From positions 1 to 64,000 of the forward strand of contig NZ_JAFCJZ010000019.1 in the NCBI RefSeq assembly GCF_018130765.1: a DNA stretch of 64,000 nt, given 5' to 3'. The stretch comes from Bradyrhizobium iriomotense. Lineage in GTDB: Bacteria; Pseudomonadota; Alphaproteobacteria; Rhizobiales; Xanthobacteraceae. A program made the position numbers and the translations under genes. The stretch's first letter is position 1, and the number at the start of each line of letters is the position of its first letter. The notes under the pieces were generated by a model. That model ran no database searches and was not told where the DNA came from. It saw only the letters and a list, made by a program, of their open reading frames with translations. Shown here one piece after another: positions 8,084 to 16,238 of the stretch.

Positions 8084-9126
8084 GCCTCAGTCCCGTCGGC
8101 AATCGGCGTCTCGCTCTCCTCCTCGTCGCCATAGCCGACGAGGTCGAGCGGCTGCGCTTTCAGGCCTTTGCTCCGGCACCAATGCACCAGCGCTTCTTCC
8201 TGGCCGTGGGTGACCCAGATCTCGCCGGCGCCGGTCGCCGCGATGGTCGCGGTGAGGCCGTCCCAATCGGCATGATCGGAGATCACCAGCGGCAGCTCGA
8301 CGCCGCGCTGCCGCGCCCGGGCGCGCACGCGCATCCAGCCCGAGGCAAATGCGGTGACGGGATCGGGAAAACGGCGAGTCCAGAGATCTGAGGTCGCCGA
8401 CGGCGGCGCCAGCGTGATGGTGCCGGCAAGTGCCGCCTTCTTCACGCCCTTCACCGGCCGGAGCTCGCCGAGGTCAATGCCGCGGCTCTGATAGTATTCG
8501 GTGATCGTCTCCATGGCGCCATGGAGATAGATCGGCGCGCCGTAGCCGGTCTGCCGCAGCAGCGCGATCACGCGCTGCGCCTTGCCGAGCGAATAGGCGC
8601 CGACGAGATGCGCGCGTTCCGGAAACAGGGCGACCGAGGCCAGCAGCTTCTTTACCTCGTCGGCCGCATCGCCATGCCGGAACACCGGCAGGCCGAACGT
8701 CGCCTCGGTGATGAAGACGTCGCATGGCACCAGCTCGAACGGCGTGCAGGTCGGATCTAGCGCGTCCTTGTAGTCGCCGGAGGCGACGATGCAGGTGTCC
8801 TTGCAGGTCACCGCGATCTGCGCCGAGCCCAGCACATGACCGGCGGGGTGGAATTTGACACTGACGTCGCCGAGCCTGATCTCCTCGCCATAGCGGATGG
8901 CTTGCGTCGAGCCGGCAAAATTCTCACCATAGCGCAGCCGCATCATATCAAGCGTTTCCTGCGTCGCCAGCACCGCGCCATGGCCGGCGCGGGCATGGTC
9001 GGAATGGCCGTGGGTGATCACGGCGCGCTCCACCGGGCGGACAGGGTCGATATGGAAGCCGCCGGGCTTGCAGCACAGGCCGGCAGCAGCTGGCAGCAGG
9101 ATGTCTTGCGGACGCATCGGGGTCAT
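8080..9126 (-). CDS. Ligase-associated MBL-fold exonuclease (Lexo-type)
   Basis: A nuclease of the metallo-beta-lactamase/beta-CASP type, 348 residues. It belongs to the known cluster of ligase, exonuclease, DEXH helicase and PdeM. The metal motif THGHSDHARAG (His39, His41, Asp43, His44) is clear, followed by HPAGHVLGSAQI, SGDYKD, TEATFG and the C-terminal ISDHADWDG and VTHGQEEALV segments, in the expected order for this CPSF-like family. The start is placed at MTPMRPQDIL; the frame is open further upstream, but that sequence is repeat-derived and unlike the family. The stop overlaps the ligase ATG. The divergent methyltransferase gene starts 125 bases away. Confidence 0.92.
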   Translation of the reverse strand: MTPMRPQDILLPAAAGLCCKPGGFHIDPVRPVERAVITHGHSDHARAGHGAVLATQETLDMMRLRYGENFAGSTQAIRYGEEIRLGDVSVKFHPAGHVLGSAQIAVTCKDTCIVASGDYKDALDPTCTPFELVPCDVFITEATFGLPVFRHGDAADEVKKLLASVALFPERAHLVGAYSLGKAQRVIALLRQTGYGAPIYLHGAMETITEYYQSRGIDLGELRPVKGVKKAALAGTITLAPPSATSDLWTRRFPDPVTAFASGWMRVRARARQRGVELPLVISDHADWDGLTATIAATGAGEIWVTHGQEEALVHWCRSKGLKAQPLDLVGYGDEEESETPIADGTEA

Positions 9127-9153
9127 ATAGGCAGCGGTGCCCCGATATTCACC

Positions 9154-9237
9154 TGTCATGCGCGGGCTTGACCCGCGCATCCATCGCCCTAAACAGTTCC
9201 TTTTTTGATGGATTGCCGGGTGCCCGGCAATGACGAG
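9154..9237. repeat. GTCATGCGCGGG-type palindromic repeat
   Basis: Starts with GTCATGCGCGGGCTTGACCC and ends with GTGCCCGGCAATGAC; the internal GATGGAT and ATCCATC are also inverted. It lies in the divergent gap between the exonuclease and methyltransferase genes and ends about 14 bases before the methyltransferase ATG. An in-frame ATG at 9230 is inside the repeat. It belongs to the broad GTCAT...ATGAC class of Bradyrhizobium repeats. Confidence 0.7.
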
Positions 9238-9250
9238 TGTTGGTTCCTCT

Positions 9251-10177
9251 ATGCCGCTCCGCCTGTTCCTGACCTCCGGCGATCTCATGGCCGACCGCCG
9301 TTTCGAGTTCGCACGCGACCTCCAGCTCAAGGGCGACCTGCCCGCCGCTGCCGACCTGATCGAACAGGCGATCGAGCTCGCGCCCAACTTCACCTCGGCC
9401 TGGTTCACGCTCGGCGAGATCCGCCAGCAGCTCGGCGAGCGCGACAAGGCGATCGCGGCCTTCCGTGAAGCGCGGCGATCCGATCCGGAGGATCAGCACG
9501 GCGCCGGCCTGCACCTGATGCGGCTCGGCGACACTGAGATGACGGAGATGCCAAAAGCCTATGTGCAGGCGCTGTTCGACCAGTACGCGCCGCGCTTCGA
9601 GCATGCGCTGATCAACGATCTCGGCTATCGCGCCCCTAGCCTGATCTTCAAGGCGGTGCTGGCCGCGCGCGTCGCCGCCAAGAAGCCGGCCTTCTTCAAG
9701 CGCACCATCGATCTCGGTTGCGGCACCGGGCTCGCGGCCGCCGCCTTCGCAAAGCAGGTCGATCATTTCATCGGCATCGATCTGTCGCCCGGCATGATCA
9801 AGGAAGCGCGCGCGACGAACCTCTATGCCGAGCTCGAAGTCGCCGACATGATCGAGGGCCTGCGCACGAAGAGTGACGGATGCGCAAACCTCGTCGTCGC
9901 GGCGGATGCGTTCGTCTATCTCTCCGATCTCGCGCCGGTGCTGACCGAAGCCAGGCGCGTGCTCGTATCAGGCGGCGTGCTCGCTTTCACGCTGGAGACG
10001 CATGCGGGCGATGGCATCGTGCTCGGCGAAGGCCTGCGCTATGCCCACTCCGCGGAATATGTGCGCGGTGCCATCGCGAAAGCCGGGCTCAAGCTTCTCA
10101 CGCTCGAGCCGGCCTCGCCGCGCAACGAGAACAACGAGCCGGTGCGCGGCCTCGTCGTCGTCGCCGAGAAAACTTGA
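9251..10177 (+). CDS. TPR-containing class I SAM-dependent methyltransferase
   Basis: A cytoplasmic protein of 308 residues. Two tetratricopeptide units fill about residues 15-85 (FEFARDLQLKGDLPAAADLI, then SAWFTLGEIRQQLGERDKAI). The methyltransferase domain follows: TIDLGCGTGLAAAAF is motif I and binds SAM, and FIGIDLSPGMIKEA is motif II. VAADAFVYLSDLAPVL and VLAFTLETH complete the Rossmann core. The substrate is unknown. ATG at 9251 is chosen because the family starts with MPxRLFLTSGDLMADRRFE; the ATG at 9230 is inside the upstream repeat. The gene separates the two halves of the ligase-associated repair cluster, but nothing ties it to DNA repair. Confidence 0.88.
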   Translation: MPLRLFLTSGDLMADRRFEFARDLQLKGDLPAAADLIEQAIELAPNFTSAWFTLGEIRQQLGERDKAIAAFREARRSDPEDQHGAGLHLMRLGDTEMTEMPKAYVQALFDQYAPRFEHALINDLGYRAPSLIFKAVLAARVAAKKPAFFKRTIDLGCGTGLAAAAFAKQVDHFIGIDLSPGMIKEARATNLYAELEVADMIEGLRTKSDGCANLVVAADAFVYLSDLAPVLTEARRVLVSGGVLAFTLETHAGDGIVLGEGLRYAHSAEYVRGAIAKAGLKLLTLEPASPRNENNEPVRGLVVVAEKT

Positions 10178-10293
10178 GTCTAGGCGCTAGCTCACTGCAA
10201 TCTGGGCGTCATTGCGTCGCAAAGCGACAAACTTCCTACTTGCGGCGCGTGCTGCGAAGCCAGCACAATGCGCGCACTAGGGAGAAACAAATA

Positions 10294-11523
10294 ATGACGA
10301 AGAATCCATCGCGGCGCGATTTCAGCGCCGCCGCGCTTGCCACCATCGCCGCATCGACATTGCCCGCGCCTTACGTCTGGGCCGCCGAGAAGAAATACGA
10401 TGCCGGCGCCAGCGATACCGAGATCAAGATCGGCCAGACCGTGCCGCATTCCGGTCCCGGCTCGCTCTACGGCGTGCTCGGGCGCGTCGGCGAAGCCTAT
10501 TTCCAGATGCTGAACGAGAAGGGCGGCATCAACGGACGCAAGGTCAAGTTCCTGACCATGGACGACGCCTACAGCGCACCGAAATGCGTCGAGGCGACGC
10601 GGCGCCTCGTCGAGCAGGAGGAGGTGCTCGCGCTGTACGGCTCGCTCGGCACCGCGCCGCAGACCGCCGTGCACAAATACCTGAATTCCAAGGGCGTGCC
10701 GCAGCTGCTGCTCAACACCGGCGCGTCGAAGTGGAACAACCCGAAAGAGTTCAAATGGACGATGGCGGGCCTGCCGCTCTATCCGACCGAGGCGCGCATC
10801 CTGGCGCGGCACGTCGTTGCCGTGAAGCCGAACGCGAAGATCGGCATCCTCTACCAGAACGACGATTTCGGCCGCGACTTCCTCGGTCCCTTCAAGAAGG
10901 TGCTGGCGGATGCCGGCGGCACCGCGCAGGTGATCATGGAGCAGACCTATGATCTCACCGAGCCGACCGTCGATTCCCAGCTCATCAATCTCTCCAAGTC
11001 CGGCGCCGACGTCTTCTACAACATCTCGACCGGCAAGGCGTCGTCGCAGTCGATCCGCAAAGTCGCCGAGCTCGGCTGGAAGCCGCTGCAACTTCTGTCC
11101 GCGGGCTCGACCGGCCGCTCGATCCTCAACGCCGCCGGCCTCGAGAACGCCGCCGGCATCGTCGCCATCCGCTACAACAAGGAGGTCGGCCTGCCCAAAT
11201 GGGAGAAGGATCCGGACGTGATGGCGTTCGAGGAGCTGCGCAAGAAGTACACGCCGGCGATCGACCCCGACAACACCATCGCCTTCGCCGGCTACGGCCA
11301 GGCGGTGACCATGGGCGAGATCCTGCGCCGCTGCGGCGACGACCTCACCCGCGCCAACGTCTTGAAGCAGGCCTCGACGCTCGCCGGATTCCACTCGCCC
11401 TACTTCCTCGACGGCGTCACCTACAGCTACACGCCCGAGGACTACACGCCGATGAAGACGCTGTTCATCTCCACCTTCACCGGCAAGGACTGGGACATCT
11501 CCGACAAGCCGATGTCGGAGTAG
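10294..11523 (+). CDS. ABC transporter substrate-binding protein, type 1 periplasmic (LivK-like)
   Basis: A periplasmic solute-binding protein of 409 residues in the branched-chain amino acid/amide class. The Tat-type signal SRRDFSAAALATIAAS ends near YVWAAEKK. The mature part opens with DTEIKIGQTVPHSGPGSLYG, with FQMLNEKGGINGRKVKF and LVEQEEVLALYGSLGTAP as typical first-lobe segments, and ILYQNDDFGRDFLGPFKKVL in the hinge region. GGAG lies 10 bases before the ATG. No permease or ATPase genes are adjacent, so it is an orphan here and the ligand is unknown. It lies between the methyltransferase and helicase genes on the same strand. Confidence 0.93.
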   Translation: MTKNPSRRDFSAAALATIAASTLPAPYVWAAEKKYDAGASDTEIKIGQTVPHSGPGSLYGVLGRVGEAYFQMLNEKGGINGRKVKFLTMDDAYSAPKCVEATRRLVEQEEVLALYGSLGTAPQTAVHKYLNSKGVPQLLLNTGASKWNNPKEFKWTMAGLPLYPTEARILARHVVAVKPNAKIGILYQNDDFGRDFLGPFKKVLADAGGTAQVIMEQTYDLTEPTVDSQLINLSKSGADVFYNISTGKASSQSIRKVAELGWKPLQLLSAGSTGRSILNAAGLENAAGIVAIRYNKEVGLPKWEKDPDVMAFEELRKKYTPAIDPDNTIAFAGYGQAVTMGEILRRCGDDLTRANVLKQASTLAGFHSPYFLDGVTYSYTPEDYTPMKTLFISTFTGKDWDISDKPMSE

Positions 11524-11535
11524 GGTGGACTTTCT

Positions 11536-11690
11536 TCCTTCTCCCCTTGTGGGAGAAGGTGGCGCGAAGCGCCGGATGAGGGGTTGGTTCAGCGAGTTCA
11601 AATGCAAGAGGCTCGCCCGTGGAGAGAGACCCCTCACCCGTCTCGCCGCTACGCGGCGATCCACCCTCTCCCACAAGGGGAGAGGGAAGA
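11536..11690. repeat. CTCCCCTTGTGGGAG-type palindromic repeat, copy 3
   Basis: The left module contains TTCTCCCCTTGTGGGAGAAG followed by GGCGCGAAGCGCCGGATGAGGGG. The right module contains CCCCTCACCCG, CGCCGCTACGCGGCG and CTCTCCCACAAGGGGAGAGG. The two modules face each other around unique sequence. It fills the gap between the binding-protein gene and the helicase gene and could end the former transcript. It closely resembles copy 7 at 60457-60648. Confidence 0.85.
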
Positions 11691-11758
11691 GCGGCGTCCC
11701 GCCAATCGCGTAAGCACCCCCCTCGACGAACCCACCGGCACGGCTTACCTGTGATGCC

Positions 11759-14323
11759 GTGCCGCCCCGCATCCTCAAAATCCCGGCCGAGCCGGCCACG
11801 CTGCTGCCCGACCGCTTCAACGCGTGGTTCGCGGCCCGCGGCTGGTCGCCGCGTGAGCATCAGCTGGCTCTGCTCGAGAAGGCGCGCGAGGACGTTAGCG
11901 CGCTCTTGATCGCGCCGACCGGCGCCGGCAAGACGCTGGCGGGGTTTTTGCCGACGCTGGTGGAGTTGAGTTCTGCGTCCACGGCTTCGACGAAATCGGT
12001 GGTCTCCACCGGCCGTTCCGTGCAGCGCAGCGCCGGCCTCCACACCCTCTACATCTCGCCGCTGAAGGCGCTCGCCGTCGACATCGCCCGCAACCTCGAG
12101 CGTCCCATTGCCGAGATGGGTCTCCCGATCAAGGTCGAGACCCGCACCGGCGACACGCCGGTGTCGCGGCGGCAGCGCCAGCGGCGCTATCCGCCCGACA
12201 TCCTGCTGACGACGCCGGAGCAGCTCGCGCTGCTGCTGTCCTCCGACGATGCGCCGTTCCTGTTTTCCTCGCTCAAGCGCATCGTGCTCGACGAGCTGCA
12301 CGCGCTGGTGACGTCCAAGCGCGGCGATCTGCTCTCGCTCGGCCTTGCACGGTTGTGGCGGCTGGCGCCCGAGGTGCGCGCGATCGGTCTGTCGGCGACC
12401 GTGGCCGAGCCGGATCAACTGGCGCGCGTCCTGGTGCCGCAGCCCGGCGGCAAGGAGGCGGCCGCCGACATCGTCATCGCCGGCGGCGCCGCACCGCCGC
12501 TGGTCGAGATGCTCGACACGCGTGAGCGCCTGCCCTGGGCCGGCCACAGCGCACGTCACGCGCTCGCCGAAGTCTACGACCTGATCAAGCAGAACAAGAC
12601 CACGCTGGTCTTCGTCAACACCCGCAGCCAGGCCGAGATGCTGTTCCAGGATCTCTGGCGCATGAACGACGACGGCCTTGCCATCGCTCTGCATCACGGC
12701 TCGCTCGACGTCGCGCAGCGCCGCAAGGTCGAGGACGCGATGTCGGCGGGAAGACTGCGCGGCGTGGTCTGCACCTCCTCGCTCGATCTCGGCGTCGACT
12801 GGGGCGACGTCGATCTGGTCGTCAATATCGGCGCGCCCAAGGGCTCCTCGCGCCTGATGCAGCGCATCGGCCGCGCCAACCACCGTCTCGATGAAGCCTC
12901 GCGCGCGGTGCTGGTGCCGGCCAACCGCTTCGAGGTGCTGGAATGCCGGGCCGCGATCGATGCCATCGCTGAGAATGCGCAGGATACGCCGCCGCTGCGC
13001 ACCGGCGCGCTCGATGTGCTGGCCCAGCACGTGCTCGGCCGCGCCTGCGGCGAGCCGTTCTTCAGTGACGACCTCTACGCGGAAGTGCGCACCGCCGCGC
13101 CTTACGCGGGTCTCGCGCGGCAGGACTTCGATGACGTCGTCGATTTCGTCGCCACCGGTGGCTACGCGCTGAAGACCTATGAGCGCTTTGCCCGCATCAA
13201 GCAGGACAAGCAGGGGCGCTGGCGCGTCGCCAATCCAAAAGTGCGGCAGAGCTATCGCCTCAATGTCGGCACCATCGTCGAGGAGCCGATGCTGAAGGTG
13301 CGGCTGGTGCGCGGCCGTTCCACCGGAAGCGGATCGACCGGCGCCATCGCGCGTGGCGGCCGCGTGCTCGGGGAGATCGAGGAATATTTCATCGAGGGCC
13401 TGACCGCCGGCGACACGTTTGTCTTCGGCGGCGAGGTCGTGCGCTACGAAGCTTTGGCAGAAGACCAGGTCTATGTCTCGCGCGCCAACGACAAGGATCC
13501 GAAGGTGCCGTCCTACATGGGCGGAAAATTTCCGCTCTCGACTTATCTGGCCGAGCGCGTGCGCCGCCTGCTCGATAACAGCCGCGCCTGGAACGGTTTG
13601 CCCGAACAGGTGCGCGACTGGCTCTCGCTGCAGAAGGACGTCAGCAGCGTGCCCGGCGTGCGCGAGCTCTTGGTCGAGACTTTTCCACGCGGCAGCAAGC
13701 ATTACCTCATCTGCTATCCCTTCGAGGGACGTCTCGCGCACCAGACGCTCGGCATGCTCTTGACGCGTCGTCTGGAGCGGATGCGCGCCCGGCCGCTCGG
13801 CTTCGTCGCCAATGAATATGCGGTGGCGATCTGGGGCCTCGGCGATGCCTCCTTCATGATCCGCAACGGCGAGCTCGATCTCGACGCGCTGTTCAATCCT
13901 GACATGCTCGGCGACGATCTGGAGGCGTGGCTCGCCGAATCCGCGCTGATGAAACGCACCTTCCGCAATTGCGCGCTGATCTCCGGCCTGATCGAGCGCC
14001 GCTTCACCAGCGAGGACAAGAGCCGCCGCCAGGTGCTGTTCTCGACCGATCTCGTCTACGATGTCCTGCACAAGCATCAGGGCGATCACGTCCTGCTGCG
14101 CGCCGCGCGCGCCGATGCCGCCACCGGCCTACTCGATCTGCGCCGCCTCGGCGGCATGCTCGCCCGCATCCAGGGCCGCATCACGCACCGGGAACTCGAC
14201 CACGTCTCCCCGCTCGCGGTGCCCGTGATGCTGGAAATCGGCCGCGAGTCAGTCTATGGCGAAGCTGCAGACGAGCTGTTGGCGGAAGCTGCCGACGAGC
14301 TGGTCAAAGAGGCGATGGGATAG
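11759..14323 (+). CDS. Ligase-associated DEXH-box helicase (Lhr family)
   Basis: A superfamily 2 DNA helicase of 854 residues. Motifs in order: Walker A APTGAGKTLAGF (about 52-63), TLYISPLKALAVD (motif Ia), TTPEQLALLL, DELHAL (DEXH box), LSATVAEP (motif III), VFVNTRSQAEM (IV), and QRIGRANHRLDEAS (VI). A long C-terminal Lhr-core region follows (SYMGGKFPLSTYLAERVR, LICYPFEGRLAHQTLGMLL). In the known four-part system it works with the ligase, exonuclease and PdeM. Translation starts at GTG. Between motifs I and Ia there are about 20 low-complexity residues (SSASTASTKSVVSTGRS) that relatives, as I remember them, lack. The next gene, pdeM, starts 53 bases downstream. Confidence 0.94.
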   Translation: MPPRILKIPAEPATLLPDRFNAWFAARGWSPREHQLALLEKAREDVSALLIAPTGAGKTLAGFLPTLVELSSASTASTKSVVSTGRSVQRSAGLHTLYISPLKALAVDIARNLERPIAEMGLPIKVETRTGDTPVSRRQRQRRYPPDILLTTPEQLALLLSSDDAPFLFSSLKRIVLDELHALVTSKRGDLLSLGLARLWRLAPEVRAIGLSATVAEPDQLARVLVPQPGGKEAAADIVIAGGAAPPLVEMLDTRERLPWAGHSARHALAEVYDLIKQNKTTLVFVNTRSQAEMLFQDLWRMNDDGLAIALHHGSLDVAQRRKVEDAMSAGRLRGVVCTSSLDLGVDWGDVDLVVNIGAPKGSSRLMQRIGRANHRLDEASRAVLVPANRFEVLECRAAIDAIAENAQDTPPLRTGALDVLAQHVLGRACGEPFFSDDLYAEVRTAAPYAGLARQDFDDVVDFVATGGYALKTYERFARIKQDKQGRWRVANPKVRQSYRLNVGTIVEEPMLKVRLVRGRSTGSGSTGAIARGGRVLGEIEEYFIEGLTAGDTFVFGGEVVRYEALAEDQVYVSRANDKDPKVPSYMGGKFPLSTYLAERVRRLLDNSRAWNGLPEQVRDWLSLQKDVSSVPGVRELLVETFPRGSKHYLICYPFEGRLAHQTLGMLLTRRLERMRARPLGFVANEYAVAIWGLGDASFMIRNGELDLDALFNPDMLGDDLEAWLAESALMKRTFRNCALISGLIERRFTSEDKSRRQVLFSTDLVYDVLHKHQGDHVLLRAARADAATGLLDLRRLGGMLARIQGRITHRELDHVSPLAVPVMLEIGRESVYGEAADELLAEAADELVKEAMG

Positions 14324-14376
14324 CAGCAGGTTTCGACGTGACGGCAGGCGCGCTGGTTTCAGGGGATGGCGAGGAC

Positions 14377-15048
14377 ATGCGCGTTTCCAGGGTCACCATC
14401 AGCGATGTGACCTTCGCGGCCGATCTCTCCGGCGCGCTGTTCTGGGAAGAGCAGCGCCTGCTCGTCGTCTCCGACCTGCATCTGGAAAAAGGCTCGAGCT
14501 TCGCCACGCGCGGCGTGCTGCTGCCGCCCTACGATACCGTCGCGACACTTGGCCGGCTCGCTGCTGTCATCTCCCGCCATGACCCGCGAACCGTCATCGC
14601 GCTCGGCGACAGCTTTCACGACCGCACCGCGCATGAGCGCCTGTCGCCCGAGGACCGCGACGCCGTCGCTGCGCTGCAGACCGGCCGCGACTGGATCTGG
14701 ATCTCGGGCAATCACGATCCGATGCTGCCGCGCGATCTCGGCGGCGCCATTGCCGACGAAATCGCGATCGGCCCGATCACCTTCCGCCACGAGCCGACCG
14801 GGGCGCATGGCGAGATCGCCGGCCATCTGCATCCGAAGGCCCGCATCTCCGCGCGCGGCCGCTCGATGGAGCGCCGCTGCTTCGCCAGTGACGGCATGCG
14901 CGCCGTGATGCCCGCCTTCGGCGCCTATGCCGGCGGCCTCAGCATCCGCGACGCCGCGTTCGCAAGGATCTTCCCGCAGAACGGCTTTGTCGCCCATCTG
15001 CTCGGCGACCGCCGCGTGCACGCCATTGCAGCGTCGCGGTGTTATTGA
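14377..15048 (+). CDS. pdeM: Ligase-associated metallophosphoesterase PdeM
   Basis: A calcineurin-like phosphoesterase of 223 residues; family members are proposed nucleases in the Lhr-ligase repair cluster. The metal-binding motifs are all present: VVSDLHLEKGSSFATRG, ALGDSFHD, ISGNHDPMLP, and EIAGHLHPKARI. ATG at 14377 is preceded by GGCGAGG at close spacing. GTG at 14338 is in frame and would add 13 residues (VTAGALVSGDGED), so the start is not certain. It lies just downstream of the helicase gene on the same strand and is probably co-transcribed. A palindromic repeat follows the stop codon. Confidence 0.92.
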   Translation: MRVSRVTISDVTFAADLSGALFWEEQRLLVVSDLHLEKGSSFATRGVLLPPYDTVATLGRLAAVISRHDPRTVIALGDSFHDRTAHERLSPEDRDAVAALQTGRDWIWISGNHDPMLPRDLGGAIADEIAIGPITFRHEPTGAHGEIAGHLHPKARISARGRSMERRCFASDGMRAVMPAFGAYAGGLSIRDAAFARIFPQNGFVAHLLGDRRVHAIAASRCY

Positions 15049-15073
15049 AGCGGGCGCGCTGCGCGCCACGCGC

Positions 15074-15231
15074 ACAACTGCGCTCCCTTCCCCCTTGCGG
15101 GGGAGGGCGGGGGAGAGGGGTAGCCGAGGAAACGGTCCATCCATCTGCGTTCGTGCAGCACGCGCGAACCGAGAGAGTCCCCGTGTGGTACCCCTCTCCC
15201 TAGCCCTCCCCCGCAAGGGGGAGGGAACGCA
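15074..15231. repeat. CTCCCTTCCCCC-type palindromic repeat, copy 4
   Basis: The left module, 15081-15120, reads CTCCCTTCCCCCTTGCGGGG then GAGGGCGGGGGAGAGGGG. The right module, about 15190-15231, is its inverse. It lies between the convergent pdeM and LysR genes. Its first 57 bases are almost identical to the copy inside the ligase gene, which makes it the clearest extragenic relative of that insertion. Confidence 0.87.
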
Positions 15232-15266
15232 CCGATATCGCGGCGGCAGATCGCGATCGCATCCCG

Positions 15267-16130
15267 TCACGCCGCCTTCGCCTGCACGTTCTCGCAGAAC
15301 TCCGCCAGCCGGTCCGCGAGCCGCAGCGTTGCGGGGCTCGCGTGGGGCGAGGCCATCAGCGCCACCTCGGTCTTGTTGATCGGGGCGAAGCCGTCCTTCG
15401 CGGTCAGCACGCGGTGGTCGGACTGGATCGACATCTCGGACAGGATGCTCAAGCCCATGCCGGCGGCGACCGCGGCCTGGATGCCGGCGAGGCTCGACGA
15501 CGAATAGGCCATGTGCCAGGCGCGTCCGGCGCTTTCCAGCGCGTGGATGGCGCCGGCGCGATAGAGGCAGCCGGTCGGAAAGCCGATCAGCGGCACCGAT
15601 GGCGCGTCGACGTCGATCGGGTGGCTCTTGCTGGTGACCCAGTGCACCCGCTCCGGCCACACCGCGATGGCGCCCTTCTCGCCGGCCGCGCGCTTGTAGA
15701 GCGCGAGATCGAGCTCGCCGCGTTCGAGATCGCGGGCGAGGTTCTTGCTCTGGTCGGCGCGCACGTCGAGGCGCAGGCCCGGGTGCGAACGCGAGAACGT
15801 CCCCAGCAGTTTCGCCAGCCGGTAGGCCGCGAAATCCTCGGGAATGCCGAGCCGGATCGCGCCTTCGCTATCGGGCTGGCGCAGCACGTCGCGCGCTTCT
15901 TCCGCAAGCGACAGCAGCCGCCGCGCATAGGACAGCAGCCGCTCGCCGGCCTCGGTGGGACGCACGTCCTTGCCGTCGCGATGCAGCAGCACCTGGCCGA
16001 CATCCTCCTCCAGCCGCTTGATCTGCTGGCTCACGGTCGATTGCGTGCGGTGGACGCGCTCGCCGGCGCGGGTGAAGCCGCCGGCCTCGACCACCGAGAC
16101 GAAGCTGCGCAGAAGCTCGAGATCGAGCAT
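15267..16130 (-). CDS. LysR family transcriptional regulator
   Basis: A DNA-binding regulator of 287 residues. The winged helix-turn-helix covers about residues 3-62 (LRSFVSVVEAGGFTRAGERV, then TQSTVSQQIKRLEEDVG). The C-terminal part is the two-lobe effector domain (AIRLGIPEDFAAYRLAKLLG, then LDVRADQSKNLARDLERGEL). ATG at 16130 is chosen because GGAGG lies five bases upstream; an in-frame ATG at 16142 overlaps that sequence. It is divergent from the DMT exporter gene, with a 108-base gap holding a T-N11-A dyad, so that exporter is its likely target. The effector is unknown. Confidence 0.94.
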   Translation of the reverse strand: MLDLELLRSFVSVVEAGGFTRAGERVHRTQSTVSQQIKRLEEDVGQVLLHRDGKDVRPTEAGERLLSYARRLLSLAEEARDVLRQPDSEGAIRLGIPEDFAAYRLAKLLGTFSRSHPGLRLDVRADQSKNLARDLERGELDLALYKRAAGEKGAIAVWPERVHWVTSKSHPIDVDAPSVPLIGFPTGCLYRAGAIHALESAGRAWHMAYSSSSLAGIQAAVAAGMGLSILSEMSIQSDHRVLTAKDGFAPINKTEVALMASPHASPATLRLADRLAEFCENVQAKAA

Positions 16131-16169
16131 CGCTGCCTCCATTCGAAAACCAACTGATCGGAAGTTAAT

Positions 16170-16186
16170 CATTTAATTTCCAAATG
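16170..16186. promoter_or_regulatory. Candidate LysR-binding dyad
   Basis: The dyad CATTT-AATTTCC-AAATG is perfect in its five-base arms and fits the T-N11-A pattern of LysR-type operators. It lies between the divergent regulator and DMT exporter genes, about 40 bases from the regulator start and 53 from the exporter start, in an AT-rich patch that stands out from its surroundings. The assignment rests on position and symmetry. Confidence 0.5.
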
Positions 16187-16238
16187 ACAAGCGGCGTCCC
16201 TAGATCGAGGGCCAGAAGAAAAAACATCCGAGAATGCC

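Noticed and set aside
9127..9447. A 107-codon N-terminal extension of the exonuclease.
   Set aside because: It overlaps the divergent methyltransferase gene and repeat. The family begins close to the MTPMRPQDIL start.
11477..14089. An 870-codon open frame opposite the Lhr helicase.
   Set aside because: The composition is low-complexity (Arg, His, Gly, Ala) and the plus strand carries all helicase motifs. Long antisense frames are expected at this GC content.
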